A stretch of DNA of 64,000 nucleotides from Talpa occidentalis (GCF_014898055.3 NW_023601322.1:65748740-65812739); one strand, 5' to 3'; shown: positions 1-11,440, numbered from the stretch's first letter. A program made the numbers and translations. Notes: a model not told the origin generated them from the letters alone.

Positions 1-925
1 GGTAGCTGTAGTTCATAAAAAATATGAACAATTAAAGAGCTGTCTATGCAGAGACTGGGGGTCAGACATTTTTAGAAGATGGTTTCATTTAGGTTCCAAA
101 GGAGGGAGAAGAAGCCTTTATGGCAGCATGAGTAGGGACACAGAGAAGTGTCCTGGCCTGATGGCAGTCACAGTCAGAGAACAAGGAAGGCATGGTCTCA
201 GCAGCTGGGAGTAGGAAGGATGGAGAGGAAGCCAGCTGCAGATGACACTGCCACGTTTTCCCCCAAATGTGCTGTCTGGAGAAGCTGTCTTATTGTATAA
301 GAACACACAAAGTCCAGAAGCAGTTTTTAGATTTTCAACTTCCTATACAGCAGTCACATTTGCCAGCTTATCCTAATTCTGTTTAGTGTGGGTGTGTGTG
401 ACAGCCACATGTCATTAACAATGGTCAGGCACAAAAAAGAAGAACGTCACAGGCGAGGACAGGCTGAGCAGTGGCACCAGCTCTGCGTTCTTCAGCTGGA
501 GATGTAGTGGGCAGGAGCCACTGCTGGGCTGCAACTGAATACCATGTGGCCTCCAGGGACTGTCACAGGATTGTAAACACAAACCTGGACTGCCAGGCAC
601 ACCCCATTTAATCAAGGCCAATTCTTACCCATGGAGTCACAAACTTACGAGATAAAATGCCTGAACGTTGACTCTGAAAACAACTAGATCCTCATTTGCA
701 TTAGAACTTAGTTCTGCCTGCTGTTTACTTGGCTTAGGTGCAGAAAATGCAACCTAGGCTCACAAAGCTCCACATGCTACACATTTCAAACTGGGTTAGT
801 TAAACTTAAAAAGAAGCACCACGGGGACAGGAAGGGGTGAGGTGGATAATGGGGGCACATCTTGGACTCTCTGGCTAGGGGCTGAATGTGGGTCCTCCCA
901 TTCAATGTAGGATGCAAACTGGGGA
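1..925. other. Unrecognised non-coding sequence
   Basis: I see no gene, splice-bounded open frame or clear repeat here. Open frames on both strands are under 70 codons and of non-protein-like composition. Confidence 0.5.
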
Positions 926-1085
926 TAGTTGTTTAGTATTCCAGAGCTTTACTTCTGTGAAATGCAGACAATAGACATATCTACTTCATAGGACTGTCAA
1001 GAAAATTAAGTGAGACAAACTATTATTGGACATGTAGTAAAGGCTTACGAAATGCATGATTATGACTAAGTATGGCTGATTTTCA
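926..1085 (+). repeat. MIR-like SINE fragment
   Basis: The order of motifs follows the 3' half of MIR: a count of 'aaatgcagacaatag', then 'cttcataggactgtcaag', then 'attaagtgagacaaa' and a closing 'agtaaaggctta'. It is heavily diverged, as expected for this ancient family. Confidence 0.4.
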
Positions 1086-1149
1086 CTGTAATGATCTTTT
1101 TAAGTCCATGATATCCTTCTTCACTTCAGAACAGTAAAGGGTACTGTTA

Positions 1150-1425
1150 AATTAGTTAAACAAGAGGGCCATTAGACTAAGGTGGCTTCAATGCCATGGT
1201 GGCTTATGTAAGCAAACCAAAACCTAAGCCTGCAAGTGTCTCAAAACCTAACTAATCACAATCAGCCAACAAGACTTGAAGTCATAGCCAATTAAATAAC
1301 TTCCTTTGTATACTTTAACCTCTTCTCTCAAATTCTGGGCTCCTATGGGTGGAGCGCTACAAACCAATCCAAATCAATTTTGCTTAGGTAAACTTTAAAA
1401 TTTTTTAAACATGCCTCAGTTTTTC
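1150..1425 (+). repeat. Possible ancient ERV-L LTR fragment
   Basis: The stretch has repeated CCAAT/CAATC-like words, such as 'actaatcacaatcagccaac', 'catagccaattaaataac' and 'caaaccaatccaaatc', followed by a short AT-rich and C-rich region. This resembles the U3 region of old ERV-L type LTRs from memory. No target-site duplication or LTR edges were found. It could also be unique sequence. Confidence 0.25.
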
Positions 1426-1925
1426 TCTTATCAGTATGAAGAGGAATTGATACAAAAATGAGGGCAGGGCTTGACCAAATCCAAATCTTACAAGAAAACA
1501 AAAAGAGAGGAGGAGAGAGAATGAATAAGGCTCAGAAACACTAAATAGGAATGGAAGTGCGGAAAAGATAAAGAGCCCATCAAAAGAATGTACTCCTACT
1601 CATAAACACGAGTTAATGTGACTATGACAGAGTATAACCTTGAAAATAACTTAGTAGGGGTCAGTCTATGTTTATTCCTAAACAAAAAGGGAAATAAGAA
1701 AGAATATAATCAAAGCCTCTGCTAGTACGAAATCGACCATACTGCTTTTGCTGGTGATACTAAAACACTAGATGTGCTGTGGGGGCGAGAATGCATCACT
1801 ACTCCTACCAACAGCAAGAGCCATGACTCCCCTGTGGGCACTGACAGCTTTCATGTTTGCCCATGCACAAACTATTCTCCACCCATCAACTAAGACTACG
1901 TTTTCAAAAATATAAGTCAGATTAT
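1426..1925. other. Unrecognised non-coding sequence
   Basis: A-rich and purine-rich sequence with no recognised repeat or open frame. Confidence 0.45.
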
Positions 1926-2400
1926 GTTACTGCTGTCTTTCAAATCCTCTTAATCTTCCCAGTGGACTTCAAATAAAGCCCTAACTCCCTGCCACAGCCT
2001 GAAAGGCCATAATCTGGCCCCTGACAACTTCCCCAGCCTCATCTTAGACCACATCCTGCTCATAATTTCAGAACAGGCCGACTTCATTCCCACTGCAGAA
2101 CTGTTCCCTCTACCTGGACCATCCTTACCTGCATCGTCACATAGCTGGGCTCCCAGCATGTGAGTCTCAGTTCAGACAAACATCATCTCCTTGCAGAGAC
2201 CTCACCAACCCCACAACTGGATGTTAACCCTCCTGCCCCATACTCTATCACTGTCTTTGACTCTCATTCTATTACTTTAACACTAGACAACTTCGCCATC
2301 TATGCTGGTTTATGAGTGGTTATCTGACTCTCTGACTAGGATGTGAGCTTCTGACAGAAGGAAAGTATTCCTGATTCTCAGGGACTAGAGGAGAGTGGCC
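1926..2400 (+). repeat. L2 LINE fragment
   Basis: Pyrimidine-rich sequence matches the familiar L2 3' region: 'cttcaaataaagccctaac', 'ggccataatctggcccctgac', 'ctgttccctctacctggacc', then a phrase like 'cagagacctcaccaacc' and 'aggatgtgagcttctgacag'. L2 has been inactive since early mammal evolution. The apparent open frames on either strand are accidental. Confidence 0.6.
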
Positions 2401-3055
2401 AAATTGGAGGAGTTTGTGATACAGAGCTAAAAGCAGAAGCTACCTGAAGTCAGCCTGTCCTCTCTTTATGGAGATCTTACCAACTGAAGAGCACATAGTA
2501 TGGTACAGGGCTCAGCAGAATAGGAGTCAAGGGACCTGACTTCCACTGAGGGGGGCGGGGGTGGCCAGGATCTTTTAGCAGAGAAAGATCTGCAGGTTGG
2601 GGAGTGATAGAGATTTGGAGATGCCCCTTGCAGGTCCTTGGAGTCATGAGGAAACTTGGGAAGTTGCAGGATGGAGGACAGAGAGAAAGTTTTGTGATGG
2701 GTTCAGCAAGGCAGATTGTGGGCCTGGGAGCCTGGCTTGGAAGTCCAATGCCCTGGAAGGCACAGAAGTGCAGAGCTAGTAGGTTCAGGTGCTCATCCAA
2801 GGCTGCACAAGGCCCAAACATCACAAACCTGTGTCAACTACAGGTGTCTCCCCAATGTCTGCACACCCTATAAAACCTGGGGATGGAACAGCTAGAATAA
2901 TAATTGATATTGAGTTTTCTGAAAGTCTGATAAAATAGGGTTAGGGGTTAGAGTTGGATTCCATTTGATTGTTTTAAAATAAGGAAGTGGCTGCACACTT
3001 CAGTTTTGGAAGCAGGATACATAAGCAGAATACATTTGCTGTTCCAGTATCTACT
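2401..3055. other. Unrecognised non-coding sequence
   Basis: Overlapping open frames of 60-115 codons occur on both strands around 2477-2873. None resembles a known protein, and none is framed by good splice sites. No repeat was recognised. Confidence 0.45.
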
Positions 3056-3059
3056 ATGG

Positions 3060-3250
3060 AAACAAACACCCACATTTATAGCAGTTTTCAGTTATTAAGA
3101 CCTTACCAAGCCTGGCTTGTACCTTACTCCCCCAAACCTCAAAACAAGCTATGTGGGTTGGTACTATTATTAGCTATCAACCATCCACCTGTCTGTCTGT
3201 GTCTGTCTATCATTTAACAGATTTAGAAGTCAAGGTCTTGGCAACCAGCT
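3060..3250 (-). repeat. Possible MIR fragment
   Basis: The order 'catttatagcagttttcag', 'gtgggttggtactattatta', 'catttaacagatttagaag' and 'caaggtcttgg' is that of a reverse-strand MIR. Identity is low. A short (CTGT) run sits inside. Confidence 0.35.
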
Positions 3251-4325
3251 CCCGGTTCACACACCCCTCATCACTCATAGACAGCAGCTCCACTTAAGTT
3301 CACTCCTCTTAACACCCGCTGTTCTGCCCTTACCCCCTCCACCTGCGAGGAATGTGAAGAACTGGTGATCAAAAGTCAATCCCCAGACTAGGTCGTTCTG
3401 CACTAGTTCTGTCTTCCTGCTGGAAACAAGCATAGGCCACCTGCCTGTCTGCAGAGAACAATCGCAGCAGTCTGCTCTCCTGAAGGAACAAGGTGTTCTG
3501 TCCTGCAAGGCTGCGGGGAGACAGAAGGCATATCACTTTCCTCCAGAGGTTTAGACTGGGATAATTTTCGCTCTGCAGAGATTACATGAAAGAGTCTAGG
3601 CAGAGTGAGCAAGCTTTGACGTCCTCCCCTCTCCACAATGCCTACTGATATTATGCTTTTCCTGGCCCAACCACCGCATAACATTAGGGTTGTTTTCTTG
3701 CCTCAAAGACACAAAGATCCCATAGCAGAATACCTGCAGACATGTAAAGTAGCTGAACCACAGAGAAAAATAAAATCCATTTTTCCCTCCCGGCAGGAAC
3801 AGCGATGTTAAGCATTGGATCACTTTCTTAGGAAGGCTGTCCCATTTGCCCACCCTACCCTCTCCACCTCACTGTGCATTTCTCCAGGGCATTCATAACT
3901 GCCATGTTAGTCCTGTGATTCAGAAAGGGCCAAGGAAAATGAGTTCATATAGGAGCATTTGAGATTTAAGCATTTTATTCTTGGGAAAGTGAGGAAGGAC
4001 TTGATTGTTCTATATTCAGAGTTCCAGAGACATTCAGAAGCTCGGCCTATACTTGTTGTCATGCTAAGGTCAAAGCAGGAAAACCTGAAATGTGGAATGG
4101 GGACATCTGGATGGCGATTCCAGGCTTGTTCAAAATAACAGGTCATCTTTCTATCCTGAGGAGGCTTTCCAGTAGTAGCCCACCACTCTTTAGTAAGACT
4201 TAGCACTTTCTGGCTCTGGCTGCTGCTCTCAAGGTCTCTCCAGAGTGGCCTTCAAATAACTAAGATCAAATTCCAGGACATACTGGACCTGATGATGAAG
4301 AAAGGCTATACAATGAGGGGAGTTT
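3251..4325. other. Unrecognised non-coding sequence
   Basis: Several minus-strand open frames of 77-99 codons overlap in different frames between 3275 and 4206. They lack consistent splice borders and protein-like composition, so I treat them as chance. No repeat was recognised. Confidence 0.45.
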
Positions 4326-4520
4326 TACAGTCATGCATCACTTAGCAATATTTCAGTCATCGGCAGATGGCACATGTGGTGGTGGTCCTAGCAGGCTATA
4401 CCATACAGTCTAAGTGTGTAGTAGGCCAGGCCATCCAAGTTTGTATAATCACACAATACATTTCTCAGAATATATACCTGTTGTTAATTGACACAAGGCT
4501 ATATCTAGTGTGTATCAGCA
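4326..4520 (+). mobile_element. DNA-transposon fossil, Tigger/MER-like
   Basis: It starts with 'cagtcatgcatcacttag', which resembles the terminal repeat of a well-known non-autonomous DNA transposon of mammals, and carries 'caggctataccatacagtc' and 'cacacaatacatttctcag' from the interior. The far end is missing or too decayed to see. The exact family name is uncertain. Confidence 0.45.
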
Positions 4521-5029
4521 AGCGGAAGTTAGAGGAGGACCTTAGGGACTACATTTGAGAGTTCTTGATCAAGGGGCAAGAGCATAAAGCCCAAAGTGCT
4601 TTCTTTGACTTGGTAGCACTTTGTTGGGACATGGGTATAACACCCCTGTCAAAGATCTCAGTTGAGGCAAACTTACTTCTAGGACACCTTTGGTAGCCAG
4701 CATCCCCTAAGGACCACTGCCTCCTAATATTCAAGCCGCCAGTATAATCTTTGCCACCATGTATTGCTAGACTTACACTTCTGTCAAGCAGAAGTTATGG
4801 GCAACTTCCACAATTAGGTTGGCTTAAGTCTTAGGCATTCTCTCTTTCCAGTGTTCTTATTCCTACTGGTACTTTCTTTCCCTCTCTTCTGCTCCCCTCG
4901 CCTTTCTTCTCTCTCTCTCTCTGTCTCTCACAGAGCCCAGCTATAATGTACAAAAGTCCTGGACCGTCTTGTTGGAGAAACCACACAGAGAAGAGAGTTC
5001 TAGAAGATGAAAGCTCATGTGGAAAACTG
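4521..5029. other. Unrecognised sequence with short (CT)n run
   Basis: No repeat family or gene is seen, apart from a CT microsatellite of about 25 bp at 4906-4930, interrupted by one G. Confidence 0.5.
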
Positions 5030-5285
5030 AGGCATCCCAGGCACCACCACTTGCCAGTTATGCAAGTAAGCCCTCTTGCTGACAGTCCTTCAAACACTAA
5101 TCAAGGCTTCACTCAAGGTAGCCAGGCTGATATCTTGGCCACCACTCAGGAGAATCCCCAAGCAAAGCCACTTCTCCCTAGATCCACAGAAACTGTGAGA
5201 TATTATGTGTTTGTTGTTATAAGCAAACAGATTTTGAGGTTTTAGTTTACAGTAACAGACAGCAAATCCAATAGCTCTCAAAAGC
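5030..5285 (+). repeat. Possible LTR-like 3' fragment
   Basis: The stretch ends in 'gatccacagaaactgtgag', then 'atattatgtgtttgttgtta' and 'taagc'. This pattern is typical of the end of old MaLR/ERV-L-like LTRs in mammals. The 5' part is not recognised and no duplications were seen. Confidence 0.3.
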
Positions 5286-5338
5286 CTGAAAAAAAGGGAT
5301 GGCCCATGCTAAACAAAATAGAAGTGTCTGTTTTGTTT

Positions 5339-5716
5339 TAAAAGACACTAGAGGGGCCTCCCCGGTGGCGCAGCGGTTGAGCGCTGGGTTGCGAAGCTGC
5401 CCGCAGCCTCTGCAGCGCCGGTTCGATTCCCGGCTGCTCCCCGGCCACCGGAGGAGGGTCCCACATGGTGCGCAGACCTCTCCTGCCGCCCGCTGCTCCC
5501 CTCAGCAGTGTACTTCGGTCCTTCTGCCTGCTCTGCTCCCTGCTCTGGCTCTGGAGAATTCTCTCGCCCTCCCGCGCTTCTGACTGTACCCAGTGCATGT
5601 ATAAACGAAACAAACGAACAAATAAATAAATAAATAAATAAAAACATGCCTCTATAAAAAAAAAAAAAAAAAAAAAAAAAGGAAAAAAAAAAATAAAAAA
5701 TAAAAGACACTAGAGG
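5339..5716 (+). repeat. tRNA-derived SINE, young copy (copy 1)
   Basis: Full-length insertion (element 5355-5700) between perfect 16-bp target-site duplications 'taaaagacactagagg' at 5339-5354 and 5701-5716. The head has a Pol III A box (TGGCGCAGCGG) and B box (GGTTCGATTCC), as expected for a tRNA-derived SINE. It carries the 11-bp 'ctgctccccgg' insertion just after the B box. The tail is (AAATA)n, then 'catgcctctata' and a long A-rich run. Open frames on both strands in this element recur in every copy and are repeat-derived, not genes. Confidence 0.92.
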
Positions 5717-6136
5717 AAGGAATAAAGTTGAAGGAAGTGAGAATCCAGGGGATCTAAAAATTCTGTTCCAAGAGTGGAGGGCACATAGGACACAACATTA
5801 TCTATGGCCCTCAGGACCTGACTAACTAGAGTAAGAATCAAGTGGTGACTTTTCTCTGCAGGCCAGAGGGATAGTCACATAGTGGGGCTTGTTCATATCC
5901 ACAGGGATGACCCCTATTCTCAAGCACTTGGGAGCAAACTGTCTGGACAGATAGTCCGGACCTCCGTAATAGCTGGCTGACATCAGCCACATGCACCAAG
6001 TGGTCTTGATAGCAGAAAAGGAGCCTATGCACGAGCCAATTGTTATCCCCACTTCCACATCCATGGCTGATGTAGCTACTGATTCCTTTGATTGTTCCAC
6101 CCGAAACAACAAAGACCAGTCCTGATCCCTTGCTTT
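5717..6136. other. Unrecognised non-coding sequence
   Basis: Two overlapping minus-strand open frames of 104-114 codons span 5822-6166 and run into the LTR downstream. They show no protein family I know. No repeat was recognised. Confidence 0.4.
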
Positions 6137-6535
6137 GGGTTGGACTGTGCACTCCTTGAAATTCATATGTTTAAGCCTACCTCCTAATTCCTAGTGACTC
6201 AGATCTCCTAGTGACTGTATTTGGAGGCTGGAGTTTTAAAGAAGCAATTAAGTTAAATGAGGCTATTAGGGTAGGTCCTAATCCAATATGACTCGTGTCC
6301 TTATAAGACGAGGCAATTTGAACACTGACACATAAAGATGGAAGATGATATGAACACAACAGGAGAAGAAAGCCGTCTGCAAGTCATGGAGAGAGGAATA
6401 CAATAGATCTTTCCTTCACAGCCCTCAGAAAGTACCAACTCTGCTGGCACCATCTAGCCTCCAGAACGATGGGAAAATAAATTTCTGTTTTTTGGTTACC
6501 CAGCCATTAGTGGACTGCTAACAATCCTAGAAAAA
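6137..6535 (+). mobile_element. MLT1-like MaLR solo LTR
   Basis: Characteristic MaLR LTR phrases occur in order: 'gaaattcatatgtttaagcc', 'cctaatccaatatgactcg', 'tgtccttataagacgaggc', 'cttcacagccctcagaaag', 'agcctccagaacgatggg', 'aaataaatttctgtttt' and a terminal 'ggactgctaacaatcc'. The AATAAA near the end is the expected polyadenylation signal of the LTR. No internal retroviral sequence flanks it. An old, inactive relic. Confidence 0.75.
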
Positions 6536-7554
6536 TAAAATACTCGTGATATCAGGAGCCACCTACCTTCTGGGTAGCAAGTAAAGCTGTTTCTATCTTA
6601 GAAGGGCCAACGGTTCATTCTCAAAGTAAGATAACTATTTGGAGCACAGGTTTGCCTCTCCTTAGTCAGCACCACTCTCCAGGGGTTTATAAAACATCTG
6701 ATCCACCGGCATGGGATCCTACCCAAAAAGGCATCTCATCAGGGGACACTTCACAGAAAAGGAAGTGCAGACGTGGCCCATTAACCTGGGAGGCACTGTC
6801 TGTATCATTGAGTGCTAGCCTCATTGAGTGCTAGAACAGCCTTCTGCAGGAACAGCACAGGAAAGGTACCACATGTCAGGATTCCTAATACGCATTAAAT
6901 CAGAGATTTCAATATGTCACTGTGTCCCCAGTTAGGTGAACACATCGTCAGGGAACCAAGGAGCAATAGCACGAGTGGTCACATTTACCATTACTCTTAA
7001 TAACCCACTGACAGATTCTGAATGTCCTGTCTCCACAACTTTAGGCTCCGTAGGGTTGAAGTCATGACTCTCAAAGGGGGTGCACCCTTGCCAGATGACA
7101 CAGCAAGGGCCCCACTAAGCTAGAGCTGCTGCCAGGAAACTTGGGACTCTTTGTGTCTAAGGGCCAGCAGGTGAGGAAAAGGGGTTACAGACCTGGCAGG
7201 GGTAACTGATTCTGGTCAGCAGGAGAAGGAAGGGCTGCTGTACATAATGGAGGCATAGAGGCATTCATGTGAAATCTGGGGGATGTGACACAGGTACAGT
7301 GACCCCAGTGAAGAAGGCTGAGACTCAGATGCCTCAAGAGTGACACTTTGAGTCACACCACCAAGTAAATTAGAAAGACCTGCAGACGTGATAACTAAGG
7401 GTGGGGAGATTTATGTGGCTGAGTGTCACTTGCAGCCCTGAGACCTACTGTAGCCATGGGGGCTGCACCCTGCTCCCAGGAGAGAAACTCATGAGAATAT
7501 GGAGGAGCTGCTTCTCAATGTATGCAGGCAGACCACGTCTCATTGAGCTTCTTA
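6536..7554. other. Unrecognised sequence with a 14-bp direct repeat
   Basis: No gene or repeat family recognised. The word 'tcattgagtgctag' occurs twice in tandem (6805-6818 and 6821-6834), a replication-slippage type microduplication. Confidence 0.5.
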
Positions 7555-7960
7555 GATACTGCACTTTTTTTTTCCTTTTTATTTTATGTTTTTTTTTAAA
7601 TATTTTATTTTATATAATTCTTACATCTTTTTTCATCTTTGCACAATGTATGCATTTTAGTTTTGGTTATATTCCCCATAAAATTGCACCCCCCCCTTAT
7701 TTTGACTCTAGTCCTTCCTTTCCCCCGCAACCACCCTCCCCCCGTAGTGTGTCTCGGGTTTATAGTTGCTTGTTAATTTTGATTTTTACTTTGTATTGAT
7801 TAGTCTCTTTCCTGGTCTCTTATTTAGGTTTTCTAAATTCCTGCTATGAGTGAGACCATCCAGTACTTTTCTTTTTCTTTCTGACTTATTTCGCTGAGCA
7901 TGATCCCTTCCAGCTCCATCCATGTTGCTGCAAACTGCATGTGCTTATCTTTTTTGAATG

Positions 7961-8890
7961 CTAGTAATATTCCATTGTGTATATGTACCACATCTTCTGG
8001 ATCCAGTCATCTATTTTTGGGCATTTGGGTTGCTTCCATAGCTTAGCTATTGTAAATAGTGCTGCTATAAACATAGTGGTGCAGGTGCCCTTTGGAATTA
8101 CTGTTTCTGTGTCATTTGGGTAAATACCTAGGAGTGGAATTGCTGGATCATATGGAAGCTCTATGTTTAGTAGTTCAAGAAATCTCCACACAGCTCTCCA
8201 TAGTGGTTGGACCAGTTTGCACTCCCACCAACAGTGCAGGAGAGTTCCTTTTTCTCCACAACCTTGCCAACATTTGTTGTTGCTAGTTTTTTTAATATAT
8301 GCCATCCTCACTGGTGTGAGATAGTATCTCATTGTAGTTTTGATTTGCATTTCCCTGATTACAAGCGATGTTGAACATTTTTTCATATGCCTATTGGCCA
8401 TTTGTATTTCTTTTTCAGAGAAGTTTCTTTTTAGCTCTTCTGCTCATTTTTTGACTGGATTATTTTCTTTGTTTTTGTTGAGTCTCATCAGCTCTTTGTA
8501 GATTTTTGCGATCAGTCCTTTATAGTTAGTGTTGTGTGCAAAAATGTTCTCCCAGTTGGTGGGGTTTCTCTTTGTTTTTGTTATTGTCTCTTTTGCTGTG
8601 CAGAAGCTCTTTAATTTGATGTAGTCCCAGCTGTTTATCTTTGCCTTCACTATCACTGTTTTGGGTGATGTGTCTGTAAAGATGTCTTTGAGGTGCATGT
8701 CATGTAGTGTTTCGCCTTTATTTTCTTTTATGTATTTTATGGTTTCAGGTCTTATGTCTAGTTCTTTAATCCATTTTGAGTTGGTTTTTGTGCATGGTGT
8801 GAGGTACTGGTCAAGCTTCATTCTTTTGCATGTAGCGACCCAGTTTTCCCAGCACCATTTATGGAACAAACTTTCTTTGCTCCAGGGCAT
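7961..8890 (-). pseudogene. L1 ORF2p C-terminal remnant
   Basis: Two consecutive minus-strand open stretches (8890-8444 and 8401-7961) read as the C-terminal part of L1 ORF2p, downstream of the reverse transcriptase domain. The first starts at the 'WSKESLFHKWCWENW' type segment; the second carries the cysteine-rich [19 protein letters not shown] motif. They are separated by a stop and a short altered linker. A second premature stop follows MEYY, where L1 normally continues about 40 residues. The endonuclease and RT domains are absent. Confidence 0.88.
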
Positions 8891-8924
8891 ATTCTTTGCT
8901 CCTTTGTCAAATATTAGTTCTGAA

Positions 8925-9072
8925 AAAAGAAGGGAATGGAGGCATCACACTCCCAGACTTCAAACTATACTACAAAGCCATAATCATCAAAACTGCATGG
9001 TATTGGTACAAGAACAGACACACAGACCAATGGAATCAAATAGAAAATCCAGAAATAAACCCACAGATTTAT
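8925..9072 (+). pseudogene. Inverted L1 ORF2p segment
   Basis: The plus-strand frame reads GGITLPDFKLYYKA, then KTAWYWYKNRHTDQWNQIEN, the ORF2p stretch found just before 'LIFDKGAK' in L1. It lies head-to-head with the antisense part of the same insertion and ends exactly at the target-site duplication, so it belongs to the same event. The inversion breakpoint is near 8922-8927. Confidence 0.9.
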
Positions 9073-9087
9073 GATACTGCACTTTTT

Positions 9088-9840
9088 ACAAGACCTTCCA
9101 CCAACAAAAAGATTATCACTCACTGAAGGCTCATAATTAGCCATTTTTAGCAATAAGGCATTTTTTTAATTAAGCTATGTAATTTTTTATACATAATACT
9201 ATTGCATAGTTAACAGACTACAGTCTCAAGTAAACATAACTTTTATGTGCACTGAGAAACTAGAAAATACTGCTTTACTATGATATTTACTTTGTTGCGA
9301 TAGTGTGGGACTGAACCTGTGATCTCTGCCAGGGGAACCTGTATGCAGCAGGTTCTCCCTGTGCACTAGGGATGGACTGTGGAAGCCCTGGAGGGAACCA
9401 CTCAGATCTTCTTCAGGAAGGAGGCTGCCATGAGGACTTTGGTTAGCTGACCGTCTCCAGCTACAGAATCTTTGAATCCACTCAGGGTTCATGCACAGGC
9501 CACACTCTCCCCAAGCTGCTCCAGGCCGTGACTGCTGGCAGAAGTATTAGAGCCAGGCCATTTGTGGCCAGCATGAACCTCTAAGTGGGCAAGCTTTAAC
9601 CTGGAACCTGGACTTCTGCTGACATGTTCTCAGAACTGCACTGTAGACTTAAGCTCTGGTTGCCAATTCTCCTTTTCCCCTTCTTTGCATAGGTGCCACA
9701 CCTGCAGGGCCATCTGACAGCTTTCTCTGACTGCTCCTGCTTTCTGTCACCTGATCTTTCATGGAGGTTACAGCCAAGAAAACCTGGGTGCCTGCACAGT
9801 GCCATCTTGGCCTCTGTGCCTCAAGGGCCTTAAATAAATT
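9088..9840. other. Unrecognised non-coding sequence
   Basis: No repeat family recognised with confidence. Minus-strand open frames of 88 and 69 codons (9226-9492 and 9596-9805) show no protein signature. Confidence 0.45.
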
Positions 9841-10850
9841 GAAGTATGGCTCAAAAAAATAACATCAATCTGCTGATGACTCTCAAATTTCTTTGTCAGT
9901 CATCAAAACTTGTGTGCTTTAAAGGATATCATCAAGAAAAGAATAGCAGAAAATATTTGTGAATCATATATTGGACAGTGCATATTAACGATTCTTAGAA
10001 TTTAACAATAAATGGACAAATAACCCAAATTTAAAAAGAGAAGATATACAAGTGTATATAGAAGATATACAATAAACACATAAATAATGCTCAACATCAT
10101 TATTCTTCCAAGATATGCAAATCAAAACCACAGAAGAGATACCAATTCACACCCACCAGGATGGCTAGAATCAAAAAAGACAGACATAATAAGGATTCTT
10201 GTATGTGGAGAGAATGAGAACCCTTATACATTTCTGTGGGAATACAAAATGGTGCACCTGCTTTAGAAAACAATTTTGGAGTTCCCAAAAATGTTAAACA
10301 TAGAATTAGCCTCTGACCTCATATTCCACTTTAAGTATATATACCCAAGAGAACTGAAAATACATCTTCACACACAAACTTGCACGTACATGTCCAGAGC
10401 AGCAATATTCATAATAACCCAAAAGTGGAAACCACTCAAATGTCCATCAACTGATGCATTAATAAATACAATATGGCATTTTCATACAATGGAATATTAC
10501 TCAGTTATAAAAGAAACGACATACTGAACTCATAGATAGACTTTGAAAACATTATGCTAAGTAAAAGAAGCCAGACTTAGAAGGTCACGAACATGATTGC
10601 ATTTTTATGAAGTGTCCAGAACAGGGAAATCCAAAGAGAAAGTAGACTAGTGGTGGACAAAGGGCTGAGGGGAGAGAAGGCAGGAGTGATTGATAATAGC
10701 TATGAATTTCTTCTGGGGGGTGATGAAAATGTTCTGAAATTAAAGAGCAGTAATGGTGACACAATATACAGCAAACTGTAGAAGGTGAATTTTACACTAT
10801 GTGAATTACAGCTCAATGAAGTTGACATAAAACAAAACTATTCAACTATC
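9841..10850 (+). mobile_element. Old L1M LINE 3' fragment
   Basis: Decayed ORF2 end and 3' UTR of an old L1: 'cagaagagataccaattcac', 'ccaccaggatggctagaatc', 'ctcaaatgtccatcaactg', 'catacaatggaatattactc', then the 3' UTR phrases 'gggggtgatgaaaatgttct' and 'ttacagctcaatgaagttg'. Multiple stops and frameshifts are present. Age and layout fit the L1M group. Confidence 0.85.
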
Positions 10851-10854
10851 CAAA

Positions 10855-11437
10855 GGATTTTACAATAGATAATATATGGAAACAACCCAAATGCCCAAAA
10901 ATAGATGACTGGATCAAGAAGATGTGGTACATATACATAATGGAATACTATTCAGCAATCAAAAAAGATAAACTCATGCCATTCACAGCAACATGGATGG
11001 AGCTGAAAGGGACTATGCTCAGTGAAATAAGCCAGAAGGAAAAAGAAAAATATCAGATGGTTTCTCTTATAGGAGGAATATGGGGGAATTAAATAAGGAA
11101 TCAGGGGGAAAAATAACAATAAAACAACAACAACAAAAACCAAATTAGCAGACAACTATAAATCAGAGGTATTCTGCAAGGGGGTGGTGGGTAGAGGAAT
11201 CAAAACCAGGGAGAAAAGAGCACAGGGATTATGATGATGGTTCATGGGCAAATTGGTGGTGGGAATTTTACAAGGAATATACCTGAAAGAAGAAAGCATA
11301 TAAGCATGCATTGTACAAAAATGAACAATGATGTAATATATATATATTACATTTGAAAAAAATTTGAAAAATTTGAAAAAATTTGAAAAAATTTGAAAAA
11401 TTTGAAATTTGAAAAATTTGAAATTTGAAAAAAAGAA
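10855..11437 (+). mobile_element. Younger L1 LINE 3' end with repetitive tail
   Basis: This starts within the ORF2 C-terminus ('acccaaatgcccaaaaatag', 'gatgtggtacatatacat', 'caacatggatggagctgaaa'), continues through a 3' UTR with 'atatgggggaattaaataag' and 'gtggtgggaattttacaagg', and ends in a tail of tandem TTTGAAAAA-type units at 11351-11434. It is severely 5'-truncated. It lies directly 3' of the old L1M. No clear target-site duplication was found; only 'aactat' is shared by both flanks. Confidence 0.88.
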
Positions 11438-11440
11438 ACT

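Larger units (their letters stand above)
7555..9087 (-). mobile_element. L1 LINE, 5'-truncated with 5' inversion
   Basis: A young-looking L1 insertion (7570-9072) between perfect 15-bp duplications 'gatactgcacttttt' at 7555-7569 and 9073-9087. Most of it (7570 to about 8924) is antisense: a T-rich start is the reversed poly(A) tail and 3' UTR, followed by the C-terminal part of ORF2p with motifs [28 protein letters not shown] and [11 protein letters not shown]. The upstream end (about 8925-9072) is on the plus strand and encodes the ORF2p piece that should come just before. This is the signature of twin priming. Stop codons near 8444 and after MEYY break the frame, and no ORF1 or promoter is present, so the copy is inactive. 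Confidence 0.93.

Noticed and set aside
5348..5710. Recurring Arg/Pro/Ser-rich frames in several places
   Set aside because: They are all translations of the same SINE on one strand or the other.
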